The notes beneath the pieces are model-generated. The model was given only the letters and a program-made list of their open reading frames with translations, ran no database searches and had not been told where the DNA came from. This document shows, piece by piece, positions 8,967 to 15,987 of a stretch of 64,000 nucleotides of DNA. Each line of letters opens with the position of its first letter. Position 1 is the first letter of the stretch. The DNA lies in the NCBI RefSeq assembly GCF_023072595.1, contig NZ_JALLGK010000012.1, forward strand, positions 62,001 through 126,000, read 5' to 3'. This DNA comes from Streptomyces sp. XM4193. GTDB lineage: Bacteria; Actinomycetota; Actinomycetes; Streptomycetales; Streptomycetaceae. Both the position numbers and the translations under genes were made by a program.

Positions 8967-10221
8967 GGGGAGCCACTTCCTCCGAACTCACGGCCAGACG
9001 ACGGGCGCTGCGGACACGAGCGCCCTCGACGACGACCTCGACCGGACCGGGGTGGCTCAGAAAGCCGAGCAGGCTCGCGGTCGGGCCGTAGGCGCCGGTG
9101 TTGGGGACGGCGAGCAGCTGACCCGGCCGCGGGTCGACCAGGCGAGCCGAGGCGTTGAGCACGTCCAGCGGTGTGCAGAGCGGGCCGACCAGTGTCACCG
9201 CCCGCTCCTCGCCGCCGTCGCTCGCGCCGACGGCGGCGGGCTGGGCACGGGGCGACATCAGCCGGCCGAGGCCGGACATCCCGCCGAGCACGTTGACCCC
9301 GGCGTCCAGCACCACGAAGGTCCGGCCGCCGGAGGTCTTGACGTCGAGGACCGTGGTGAGCAGGGTGCCGGCGGTGGCCGTCAGATAGCGGCCCGATTCG
9401 AAGAGGATGCGCGGCCCGCCCCGGTGCCGGCCCGGGAACGCGGCTTCCAGTTCGCCCTCCAGGCCCGCCGCGAGGTCCGGATGGCGGGCCAGCGTGCCCG
9501 GCCGCGCCATGGGCGCCGGGAACCCCCCGCCCAGCGCGAGCAGTTGCGGGGCGAGATCCGCCGCGTCGCACACGTCCCGGACGGCGGCCAGGGCGTTGCG
9601 GAACTCCTGGAGCAGCGCGGCGGGGTCCTCGACGTTGCTGGCGCTGAAGGTGTGGGTGCCGACGGGCCGGGCTCGGCCGCGAGGCCGCAGCAGTGCGGCG
9701 ATCTCCTGCCGGTTGGCCACGTCGGTGCCGAACGCGGTGGGTCGTCCGGTCATGCGCAGCGAGCCGCGGGCGCTGCCGCGAGGGGTGTTGAGCCGCACCA
9801 GGTACTCCGCGTCCACACCTGCCCGGCCGCAGGCGTCGGCGAGTCGGTCCCGGTCGGCCGGCGACTCCACCGAGAAGCAGCGCACTCGGGCGGACAGGGC
9901 CTGGGCCAGCTGCCGCGGGTCCTTGCCCGGGCCGGTGTACATGATCCGGTCCGGCGGGCAGCCGGCGGCCAGGGCGGCGGCGAGTTCGCCGGAGGAGCTG
10001 ACCTCCGCGCCGGCGCCGCCGGCCAGGAGCCGGGCGACGACCTCCGGGTGCGGATTGGCCTTTAGCGAGTACAACAGGCCGCCGTCGGCGGGCAGATCGG
10101 CGGTGAGGGACTCTGCGGCCGAGGCCACCGCGTCCAGCTCGTAGACGTACGCGGGGGTGCCGTACTGCCGTGCGATCCGGGTGAGCAGGGAGGCCCTGTC
10201 GGCGTCGTCGGGGCGGCTCAT
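8959..10221 (-). CDS. fold-III PLP-dependent decarboxylase (LysA/BtrK type), 420 aa
   Basis: Alanine-racemase-fold decarboxylase. PLP-binding Lys54 lies in LLYSLKANPHPEV; other conserved parts are FSASNVED, LGGGFPAPM, ILFESGRYL, and the C-terminal LVGPLCTPLDVL and NTGAYG. Relatives decarboxylate free diaminopimelate, ornithine or arginine. A distinct set acts on amino acids bound to a carrier protein, such as BtrK on glutamyl-ACP in butirosin assembly, and those sit, as here, beside an acyl-activating ligase and an ACP. I therefore favour a carrier-bound or pathway-specific substrate over lysine biosynthesis. The ATG at 10221 overlaps the ligase stop in an ATGA junction. Family is secure; substrate is inferred from context. 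Confidence 0.88.
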   Translation of the reverse strand: MSRPDDADRASLLTRIARQYGTPAYVYELDAVASAAESLTADLPADGGLLYSLKANPHPEVVARLLAGGAGAEVSSSGELAAALAAGCPPDRIMYTGPGKDPRQLAQALSARVRCFSVESPADRDRLADACGRAGVDAEYLVRLNTPRGSARGSLRMTGRPTAFGTDVANRQEIAALLRPRGRARPVGTHTFSASNVEDPAALLQEFRNALAAVRDVCDAADLAPQLLALGGGFPAPMARPGTLARHPDLAAGLEGELEAAFPGRHRGGPRILFESGRYLTATAGTLLTTVLDVKTSGGRTFVVLDAGVNVLGGMSGLGRLMSPRAQPAAVGASDGGEERAVTLVGPLCTPLDVLNASARLVDPRPGQLLAVPNTGAYGPTASLLGFLSHPGPVEVVVEGARVRSARRLAVSSEEVAPRV

Positions 10222-11726
10222 CGCGCCCGCCCCGGCGAGCGCAGCGCCTCGCGGTCCACCTTGCCGTGTGCCGTGCGGGGCAGCTCCGCCAGTACGACGC
10301 AGCGGTCCGGTGCCCGCGCGGCGCCGAGTCGTTCCACCAGGGCACGCAGCACCTCGCCCGCCGCGAGATCGGTGGCCGCCCACACGGTCAGCACGCCGGC
10401 CGCGTCGGGCGGGGCCGCGGCCGCCGACCGCACCCCGGGGACGTCGAGCAGGGCCGTCTCCAGCTCCAGGGTGCTCATCCGCCAGCCACGGTGTTTGAAG
10501 ATGTCGTCGCTCCTGCCGAGGAACCAGAGCCGCCCGTCCGGGTCCATCCGGCCGGTGTCGCCCGTGTGGACAGCCGTGCCGTCGCCGTCCGGGGAGGGGC
10601 CGAAGCGGCGTGCGGTCTCCTCGGGGGCGTTGCGGTATCCGGCCATGACGTGCGGGCCGGCCGACACGATCTGTCCCACGGTGCCCGGCGGTTGCGGGCG
10701 ACCGCGGTCGTCCACGACGAACAGCCGGGTGCCCGGCAGGGCCCGGCCGACGGTGCCCGGATGTGTCAGGTCCTCGTCGGGGTCGGCCACCGTGATGCGC
10801 TTGCACTCGGTCATCCCGTACATGCACACCAGGGAGCTTCCGGGAAACGCGGCACGGACCCGAGCGGCGTCCGCACCGACGAGCGCCGCTCCCGTGTTGG
10901 TCAGCAGCCGGACCCGGGTGGGGCGCGGATCGCGCTGGGCGAGCCTGGCCAGTACGGCACCGTAGGCGGGTACCAGGGGCAGCACGCTGGCGCCCGCCTC
11001 GCGCAGCCTGGCGGGCTCGTCGGCCGACAACTCCCCCGGCGGCAGCACCAGTTCGGCGCCGGCCAGCGCGCAGAGGAAGAACTGGTGGAGCCCGTAGTCG
11101 AAGGAGAGCGGCAGGCGGTTCCAGACCACGTCGTGCGGCTGGTAGCCGAGGCGCTCGGCGATGGCGCGGGCGGCGAAGACCACCGCACGGTGCGGGCAGA
11201 CGATGCCCTTGGGGCGTCCGGTGGAGCCCGAGGTGTAGAGCAGCAGCGCCTCCGCCTCTCCGCGGACTCGCCGGGGCGCCCGGGTCGGGGGACGACCGCC
11301 GTCGCACAGCAGAGCGGAGCTGCGGACCGCGGTGCTCCCCGCGGCGGGCGGGGCCGGCACGTCGTCGTCGACCGCCACGAGCACCGGCCGGGCGTCGCTC
11401 AGCAGATGGGAGAGTTCGAAGTCGCTGCTGCCCGGCCGCGCCGGCACCAGGGAGCAGCCGGCTCGCAGTACGCCGAAGAGCAGCGCGGCGAACTCCCGGC
11501 CCGGCCGCAGCAGCGAGAGCACCCTGGCGCCGGGCTCGACGCCGCGCTCGGCGAGCCGGTCGGCGACCGTCCGACTGGCCGCGGACAGACGGCTCCAGGT
11601 CCAGGATCCGGTGGCGTCGCGCACCGCGGGGCGCGAGCCGTGCAGCTCGGCGGCCCGGTCGAGCAGGTCGACGAGGTCGGCGGGTTCGGTCGGGGCCGCA
11701 GCTGCGGCGGGAGCGGGGCCGGTCAC
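10218..11726 (-). CDS. AMP-forming amino-acid/acyl ligase (free-standing adenylation enzyme), 502 aa
   Basis: Activates a carboxylic or amino acid as the adenylate and most likely loads the carrier protein at 12854. Core motifs are visible: LLLYTSGSTGRPKG (A3), SFDYGLHQFF (A4), MYGMTECKRITV (A5), HTGDTGRM (A7), DDIFKHRGWRM (A8) and GKVDRE with the catalytic Lys (A10). Asp after Phe in A4 suits recognition of an alpha-amino group. The TECKR form of A5 reminds me of free-standing prolyl-AMP ligases and of exosortase-system ligases, but that is memory and not a search result. The start is GTG at 11726, making a GTGA overlap with the small gene upstream; GTG at 11729 is also possible. The pyrophosphate released could be removed by the PPase-like protein at 13098. 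Confidence 0.9.
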   Translation of the reverse strand: MTGPAPAAAAAPTEPADLVDLLDRAAELHGSRPAVRDATGSWTWSRLSAASRTVADRLAERGVEPGARVLSLLRPGREFAALLFGVLRAGCSLVPARPGSSDFELSHLLSDARPVLVAVDDDVPAPPAAGSTAVRSSALLCDGGRPPTRAPRRVRGEAEALLLYTSGSTGRPKGIVCPHRAVVFAARAIAERLGYQPHDVVWNRLPLSFDYGLHQFFLCALAGAELVLPPGELSADEPARLREAGASVLPLVPAYGAVLARLAQRDPRPTRVRLLTNTGAALVGADAARVRAAFPGSSLVCMYGMTECKRITVADPDEDLTHPGTVGRALPGTRLFVVDDRGRPQPPGTVGQIVSAGPHVMAGYRNAPEETARRFGPSPDGDGTAVHTGDTGRMDPDGRLWFLGRSDDIFKHRGWRMSTLELETALLDVPGVRSAAAAPPDAAGVLTVWAATDLAAGEVLRALVERLGAARAPDRCVVLAELPRTAHGKVDREALRSPGRAR

Positions 11727-11977
11727 CACTCGCCGTCACCGCCGAACCCGGCCGTAGGGTGCTGGGGGCGGCCGGGCAGAGCGTTGATCGGCACGGCACC
11801 GGCGTTCGCCGGAACGACCGCAACGGCACCGACGACTTCCGTGAATTCCCGGGAGGCGGCCCGTACGCCTTCTGCTCGGAAGGAGAACAGCCCGCTTCGG
11901 AATTCCGGCGGGTATTCGGAATGCACCGACATCCTGGCCTTCTCCACCGCGCACTCCGAAATCACAGCCGGGCTCAT
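11723..11977 (-). CDS. small protein of unknown function coupled to the ligase gene, 84 aa
   Basis: I do not recognise this protein. It is supported by a ribosome site (GAGGTG, six bases before ATG 11977) and by a stop codon that overlaps the ligase start in GTGA, the same coupling seen throughout the cluster. The sequence starts MSPAVISECAVEKARMSVHS, has a YPPEFRSG motif, a hydrophobic stretch TEVVGAVAVVPANAGAVPI and a Gly-rich end FGGDGEW. The same frame stays open to a GTG at 12076, and that extension holds a second copy of the motif (AYPSEFRG); if real the protein is 117 aa. It could be a leader or peptide substrate for the radical SAM enzymes, a small accessory subunit, or a translational leader. 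No carrier-protein Ser motif is present. Confidence 0.5.
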   Translation of the reverse strand: MSPAVISECAVEKARMSVHSEYPPEFRSGLFSFRAEGVRAASREFTEVVGAVAVVPANAGAVPINALPGRPQHPTAGFGGDGEW

Positions 11978-12853
11978 CACTCTCGCACCTCGGAATTCGG
12001 ACGGGTACGCGTCTCGCATTCCACGCGGACGCGTCGCGAATTCTCGGGCGGGACCGTCGGTCTCTCCTTCCGCCACAATCTAGGGCCGGCGGATATACGT
12101 CCGATCTTCGATCGATCAGCGTCTGGGACACAGTCCGCACCTCCACCCCGGAGCCGTCGCCGCCGGCTGTCGAGCGAGTGCGGCACACGGGGTGCGGGCC
12201 TGGGCAGGAGGCGGCTCGACGCGACGGTTCCGCGGCCTCGCCCGGGGTCCCGCGCGACCCGTGGGGCCGCCCGGCCCGTCGGTGCCGACCCGCGGCCGGC
12301 CCGCCGGGCAGCGGGTCGGCGGCGCAGACCTCGGCGTACGGAGGGCTCCGCCCGCGTTGACCCCCGGGGCGAACCGGCAGGCGCGTTCGGAAGCGCGGGC
12401 GGACAACATCCCCACGGAGCACGGGTGTTGACGGGGCTTCGGCCGCACCGCCGCAGCATCCGCCGACGGGGCGGCAGCCGGCCGGGGTCCGTTCCCGGCC
12501 CGGAGCCGCGCACCGTGTCCCGGTGGGTGGTGCGGCACCGGTGGTGCGGTGCGGCGCCGGAGGCCGTCCGCGCTGCCCCGCGCCCGACCCGTACGACGGG
12601 CCGCGCGGCGCCGACCGTCGTACGGACCCCACGGCCTCGTACGGACGCCGGCCCTCGTACGGCAGGAGCCGGACCGAACGGATCCGGGCGGCGTTCCGAC
12701 CCGACACGCAGGGCTTTGCCCGTCGTCGGCCGGCGCGGGCGACAGGAATGTGCGCCCTTTGCCCCGGCGTCCTCGCGGGCGTCTCGGGCACTGGAACAAT
12801 GGAACGGGTTCTGCGACGATTCGAGTCGCCACCGGAATGCGAAGGGCTTATCC
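11978..12853. other. long divergent intergenic region of the cluster
   Basis: About 880 bases with no convincing gene. Very GC-rich open frames exist on both strands but have low-complexity Arg/Pro/Gly products and no ribosome sites. It must hold the promoters for the leftward ligase operon and the rightward carrier/PPase pair. Near 12589-12662 it carries an inverted repeat and repeated TCGTACGG octamers. Confidence 0.6.
12589..12662. repeat. TCGTACGG repeat array and inverted repeat upstream of carrier gene
   Basis: A perfect 11-base inverted repeat (CCGTACGACGG at 12589-12599, CCGTCGTACGG at 12615-12625) is followed by direct octamers TCGTACGG at 12618, 12637 and 12655, spaced 19 and 18 bases. 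It lies about 190 bases before the carrier gene. It may bind a regulator such as the SARP, though the spacing is not the usual 11 or 22 bases of SARP sites. Confidence 0.4.
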
Positions 12854-13105
12854 ATGGACAGGCGCGAAATCGCCGATGTCGTGCGCGCACGAATCGGTGA
12901 ACTGCTCGACGACGCCCGCGACATCGAAGACGGGGACATCCTCGCCCACCACGGTCTCAACTCGCTGCTCAGCGTGGAGCTGACGCTCCGCATCGAGGAG
13001 GAATTCGACATCGCCTTCGAGGACGACGAGCTGAGCTTCGAGAACTTCGAGACGTTGCGGAGCATCACCGACCTGGTGGCCGGGAAGGTGAGCGTTCGTG
13101 GCTGA
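12854..13105 (+). CDS. free-standing acyl/peptidyl carrier protein, 83 aa
   Basis: Small four-helix carrier. The phosphopantetheine site is Ser37 in HHGLNSLLSVEL, where the usual Asp before Ser is Asn. The following acidic helix (IEEEFDIAFEDDELSFENF) is typical for partner docking. It should carry the acid activated by the ligase at 10218 and present it to the flavoenzyme, decarboxylase and C-domain protein. The ATG at 12854 has GAAGGG seven bases upstream. It is followed by the pyrophosphatase gene with an 8-base overlap. It is transcribed away from the ligase operon, so the two must be co-regulated from the shared intergenic region. Confidence 0.9.
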   Translation: MDRREIADVVRARIGELLDDARDIEDGDILAHHGLNSLLSVELTLRIEEEFDIAFEDDELSFENFETLRSITDLVAGKVSVRG

Positions 13106-13469
13106 GCAGGAGAACGCGACGGGTGGCGGAGCGGGGTTCTTCGACCACCTCGACGGGCTGGTCGCCTCGGCCGAGCTGGTGGTCGACCGGCCGAAGGGTT
13201 CGCGTCACCCGCGCGTTCCCGAGGCCGTCTACCCGGTCGACTACGGATACCTCGACGGGACCACCGGCGGCGACGGCGACGGGGTCGACGTCTTCGCGGG
13301 CAGCACGCCGCAGGCCGGTGTGGTCGGGGTCTTCGTGACCGCCGACCCGATCAAGCGCGACGTGGAGGTGAAGATTCTGCTGGGCTGCTCCCCCGCGGAG
13401 ATCGAGCAGGTGCAGCACCTGCTCAACGACGTACTGGAGATCGGCGGCCTGCTGGTGCCCCGCCGGTAG
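13098..13469 (+). CDS. inorganic pyrophosphatase-family protein, 123 aa
   Basis: Short member of the soluble inorganic pyrophosphatase (PPA) family. It has YPVDYGYLDG and the metal-binding core DGDGVDVF (family form DGDPxDVxV), then a GVFVTADPIKRDVEVKILLG segment. At 123 residues it is shorter than bacterial PPases (about 165-175), so the N- and C-terminal parts of the usual fold are trimmed. The GTG start at 13098 overlaps the carrier stop (GTGGCTGA). Probable role: removing pyrophosphate made by the ligase and nucleotidyltransferases in the cluster, or a derived hydrolase acting on a phospho-intermediate. A housekeeping role is unlikely given its size and setting. Confidence 0.78.
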   Translation: MAEQENATGGGAGFFDHLDGLVASAELVVDRPKGSRHPRVPEAVYPVDYGYLDGTTGGDGDGVDVFAGSTPQAGVVGVFVTADPIKRDVEVKILLGCSPAEIEQVQHLLNDVLEIGGLLVPRR

Positions 13470-13538
13470 CCCGGAAGGCCCGGAGACTCGGAGCGTCCGG
13501 TCACCGGAAAAGCCCGCCCCTGCAGACGCGCGGTGGGG

Positions 13539-14498
13539 CTACGGGTGGGGCAGGAGACCGAGTGCGCGGTGGTCGCAGTCGGCGGGGCAGCCCAGGAAGC
13601 ACAGCCGCACCGTGCCTGCCGGAGCCCCGAAGTCCTGGCCGTCGCCGACGCGCAGACCGTGCTCGCGCCGCAGATGCTCCACCGGCTCCCGGACGTCCAG
13701 TCGCAGCAGCACGCTGGCGCCGCCGTGCGGCCGGTGGCCGGAGAGGGCCGAGGCGTGGGCCGTGAGTGCGGCCACCGTTCGGCAGCGCTCCAACAGCCGC
13801 CGGAATCCCCCGTCCTCGGCGAAGCGGGACCAGGCCCGCTGCCAGACCGTGGGCGGGGCGGCGGCGCGCAGATGCGCCTCGATCTGCGGCGGGACCGTGT
13901 CACCGTGCAGCCACCCCAGCCGGGCCCACGGTCCGGCGGCCTTGGTCATCGATCCGGCGACGAAGGCCCCCGGCACCCGCAGTGCGTCCGCGGTCGCCCC
14001 GGTGGTGAAGAACCGGTACGTCTCGTTCTGCACCAGGACCCCGCCGTCGGCGACGAACTCGGCCAGGCGGTCGGCGGTCGCACGGTCCAGGCTCCAGCCG
14101 TCGGGGTTGCGCCACGGCGAGGTGATCCACAGCAGATGTTCGCGGGCCGGGCGGGCGATCCGCAGCGCCTCCTCCAACTCGGCCCGCAGCACCCGGGCCC
14201 CGCACCGCTCGAAGGCGGTGACCACGCCGAGATAGCTGGGCCTCTCCACCACGACCGTGCGTCCCAGCAGCGCGAACGGCGCCACCAGCGGCCGGATTCC
14301 GGAGGTGACGAGCGGGCCGCCCTCCGCCCCGGGCAGTTCGAGCACCGCGCCCAGTGCGGCCCGCAGCCCGGGGTCTCCCCGCCAGGGCGGCCGGGTGTCC
14401 CAGCCCGGCTCACCGGCCGCCCGGTGGAGGCAGCGTCGCCACAGTTGCGCCAGGTCCTCGGGCCACCGGTGTGCGGCCCCGGTCACGTCGTGCATCAC
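13539..14498 (-). CDS. class I/II aminotransferase-like PLP protein, 319 aa
   Basis: Fold-type I PLP enzyme related to the aminotransferase half of MocR proteins. Visible marks: ERPSYLGVVTAFERCGARV, ITSPWRNPDG, NETYRFF (Tyr of the PLP pocket), Lys186 in AGSMTKAAGPWARLGW as the likely Schiff-base Lys, and VRLCFLG near the end. It is short (319 against 380-430 residues), mainly at the N-terminus, so either a compact aminotransferase or a changed one. The GTG start at 14498 overlaps the stop of the HEPN-like gene. As last gene in the nucleotidyltransferase operon it may place or remove an amino group on the product; the substrate is unknown. Confidence 0.72.
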   Translation of the reverse strand: MMHDVTGAAHRWPEDLAQLWRRCLHRAAGEPGWDTRPPWRGDPGLRAALGAVLELPGAEGGPLVTSGIRPLVAPFALLGRTVVVERPSYLGVVTAFERCGARVLRAELEEALRIARPAREHLLWITSPWRNPDGWSLDRATADRLAEFVADGGVLVQNETYRFFTTGATADALRVPGAFVAGSMTKAAGPWARLGWLHGDTVPPQIEAHLRAAAPPTVWQRAWSRFAEDGGFRRLLERCRTVAALTAHASALSGHRPHGGASVLLRLDVREPVEHLRREHGLRVGDGQDFGAPAGTVRLCFLGCPADCDHRALGLLPHP

Positions 14499-15001
14499 AG
14501 CCCCGAACGGTCCCAGTCCAGCGCGCCGAGCCCCAGCGCGGACCTGAAGCGGGCGATCTGCGCGGTGGCCCGGACGGTGGCGGCGTGCCGTCCGGCCCGC
14601 CGTATCACCGGCAGTTCGAACGGCAGCCGTGTGCGGAGCGCCGCGTCCTGCTCGTCGACGGCCGCGCGGGCGAGCTCCGCGTCGGCCGCGGTGGCCCGGT
14701 AGGAGAGCGGCAGGGTGCGCAGCGCCGCCGCCACGGGGTGGTCCGAGGAGGCGATGAGCACATGCAGGTGCTCACGCTCGGGCACCGACTTCATCCCGTC
14801 CAGGCAGCAGTGGCACACCAGCATCGCCTGCAGGGCCTTGGCGCACGCCTCGACGCACAGGTCCCAGGCGCCGGTGTCGTGTGCCGCCCCGATGTCGTCC
14901 AGCGTGGGATCGACCGAACGGGCGTACCGCCAGGCCGCGTTGGCGCCGTGGGTCGCGAGCCACGGGCCGTCGATCCCGTCGCCGGAGGAGAGAACAGTCA
15001 T
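14495..15001 (-). CDS. HEPN-like helical protein, partner of nucleotidyltransferase, 168 aa
   Basis: Mostly helical protein without a confident family. The central stretch CVEACAKALQAMLVCHCCLD followed by EREHLHVLI resembles HEPN-type domains that accompany minimal nucleotidyltransferases. The catalytic HEPN RNase motif (Arg, four to six residues, His) was not found. The ATG at 15001 overlaps the stop of the nucleotidyltransferase gene in ATGA and its own stop overlaps the aminotransferase start. In MNT/HEPN pairs and in kanamycin-type nucleotidyltransferases the helical part binds substrate or stabilises the dimer; the same job is plausible here. Family assignment is by eye only. Confidence 0.55.
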   Translation of the reverse strand: MTVLSSGDGIDGPWLATHGANAAWRYARSVDPTLDDIGAAHDTGAWDLCVEACAKALQAMLVCHCCLDGMKSVPEREHLHVLIASSDHPVAAALRTLPLSYRATAADAELARAAVDEQDAALRTRLPFELPVIRRAGRHAATVRATAQIARFRSALGLGALDWDRSGL

Positions 15002-15987
15002 GACTGCAACCTTTCGCGCACCGCGTCCGGGTCGGCGGTCAAGTCGAGTTGGGCACGTCGGAGAGCGTCCAGCAGCCGGCCCGGCGGGTGTTCTTCCAGC
15101 ACTCGGGCGAGAGGGCCCTCGGTCTCCAACCACTCGGTGAACAGACGGTCGTGCCGATTGGTCAGATAGCTGCGCCCGGCCAGCTCGGTGCGACGCAGGC
15201 CCTCGGCAGGGCGTACGCGGACCGCCTCCAGCACATCGGACGGCGTGCGACCGAGCAGTGCCAGCAGTGCGGCGCCGCCGTCGGCGGGCACGCCCGGTTC
15301 GGGCAGTGGCAGCCCGAGTCGGTGGGCGCGCGCGGGCAGCCACTTCTCCCCCGTGGTCACCTCGCCCGCGGCCCGGCAGCGCACCTCCAGCACCCCGCGC
15401 GCCGCGCGGTTCCACAGATAGCCGCACGCCTGCGCGCTCCAGACGTCCGCCCCGTCCCGGGCGGCACGGTCGGCGAGCAGTGCGGCGGCGGCCTCCGTCA
15501 GGGCCCGGTCGAAGGCCTGCCGCACCATCGCGGGCAGCAGCACCCGTACCTCCTCCTCGGTGAACACCGCACCGGTCCCGGCGCCCAGCGGGGCGGCGTG
15601 CACCCAGCGGCAGAGCCAGCGCCGCTGCGCCCCGCGCACCGCGGGCTCCAGCGCGATCCGGCCGAACGGCCCCCGGGCGACCGGGACTTCACTGAGCCGG
15701 GCCACCTCCTGGGCGGGCCAACTGGCGGGGAACAGCTCCACGTCCACCGCGGTCTCGCCCACATGGCGCAGCCGGGGCCCGACGGGCTCCTCCAGTCCGT
15801 CGACCAGGATGTGCACATCCACGTCGCTGCGGGCGTTGCCGAAGCCGGAGGCGAGCGAGCCGACGAGGTAGCGCGGTCCGTCCGCCCTCTCCCGGTCCAG
15901 GAGCGCGGTGACCGCGTCGGTGGTCAGCCCGACGGTCGCGAGTGCCTCGTCGGCGGCGGGCGGGCGCAGCGCTGCGGAGCCGGTCAT
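14998..15987 (-). CDS. nucleotidyltransferase-fold protein (MNT/KNTase-like), 329 aa
   Basis: Polymerase-beta-type nucleotidyltransferase. It has the Gly-Ser switch and metal Asp pair: VGSLASGFGNARSDVDVHIL, with Gly43-Ser44 and Asp55/Asp57. A third carboxylate is likely in AVDVELFPASW. The C-terminal two thirds is helical. Such enzymes add AMP or another nucleotide to a small molecule or protein; antibiotic adenylyltransferases share the fold. The ATG at 15987 overlaps the previous gene's stop (ATGA); an earlier start at 16038 would enter that gene. It is flanked by another nucleotidyltransferase-family gene and the HEPN-like gene, so the three probably form one modification system. Substrate unknown. 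Confidence 0.75.
   Translation of the reverse strand: MTGSAALRPPAADEALATVGLTTDAVTALLDRERADGPRYLVGSLASGFGNARSDVDVHILVDGLEEPVGPRLRHVGETAVDVELFPASWPAQEVARLSEVPVARGPFGRIALEPAVRGAQRRWLCRWVHAAPLGAGTGAVFTEEEVRVLLPAMVRQAFDRALTEAAAALLADRAARDGADVWSAQACGYLWNRAARGVLEVRCRAAGEVTTGEKWLPARAHRLGLPLPEPGVPADGGAALLALLGRTPSDVLEAVRVRPAEGLRRTELAGRSYLTNRHDRLFTEWLETEGPLARVLEEHPPGRLLDALRRAQLDLTADPDAVRERLQS

Noticed and set aside
13539..14498. Aminotransferase-like gene as a MocR regulator
   Set aside because: No GntR helix-turn-helix precedes the aminotransferase region; only the enzyme-like part is present.
14495..15987. MNT/HEPN toxin-antitoxin pair
   Set aside because: The proteins are longer than typical pairs, the HEPN RNase motif was not found, and they are coupled to biosynthetic-type genes.
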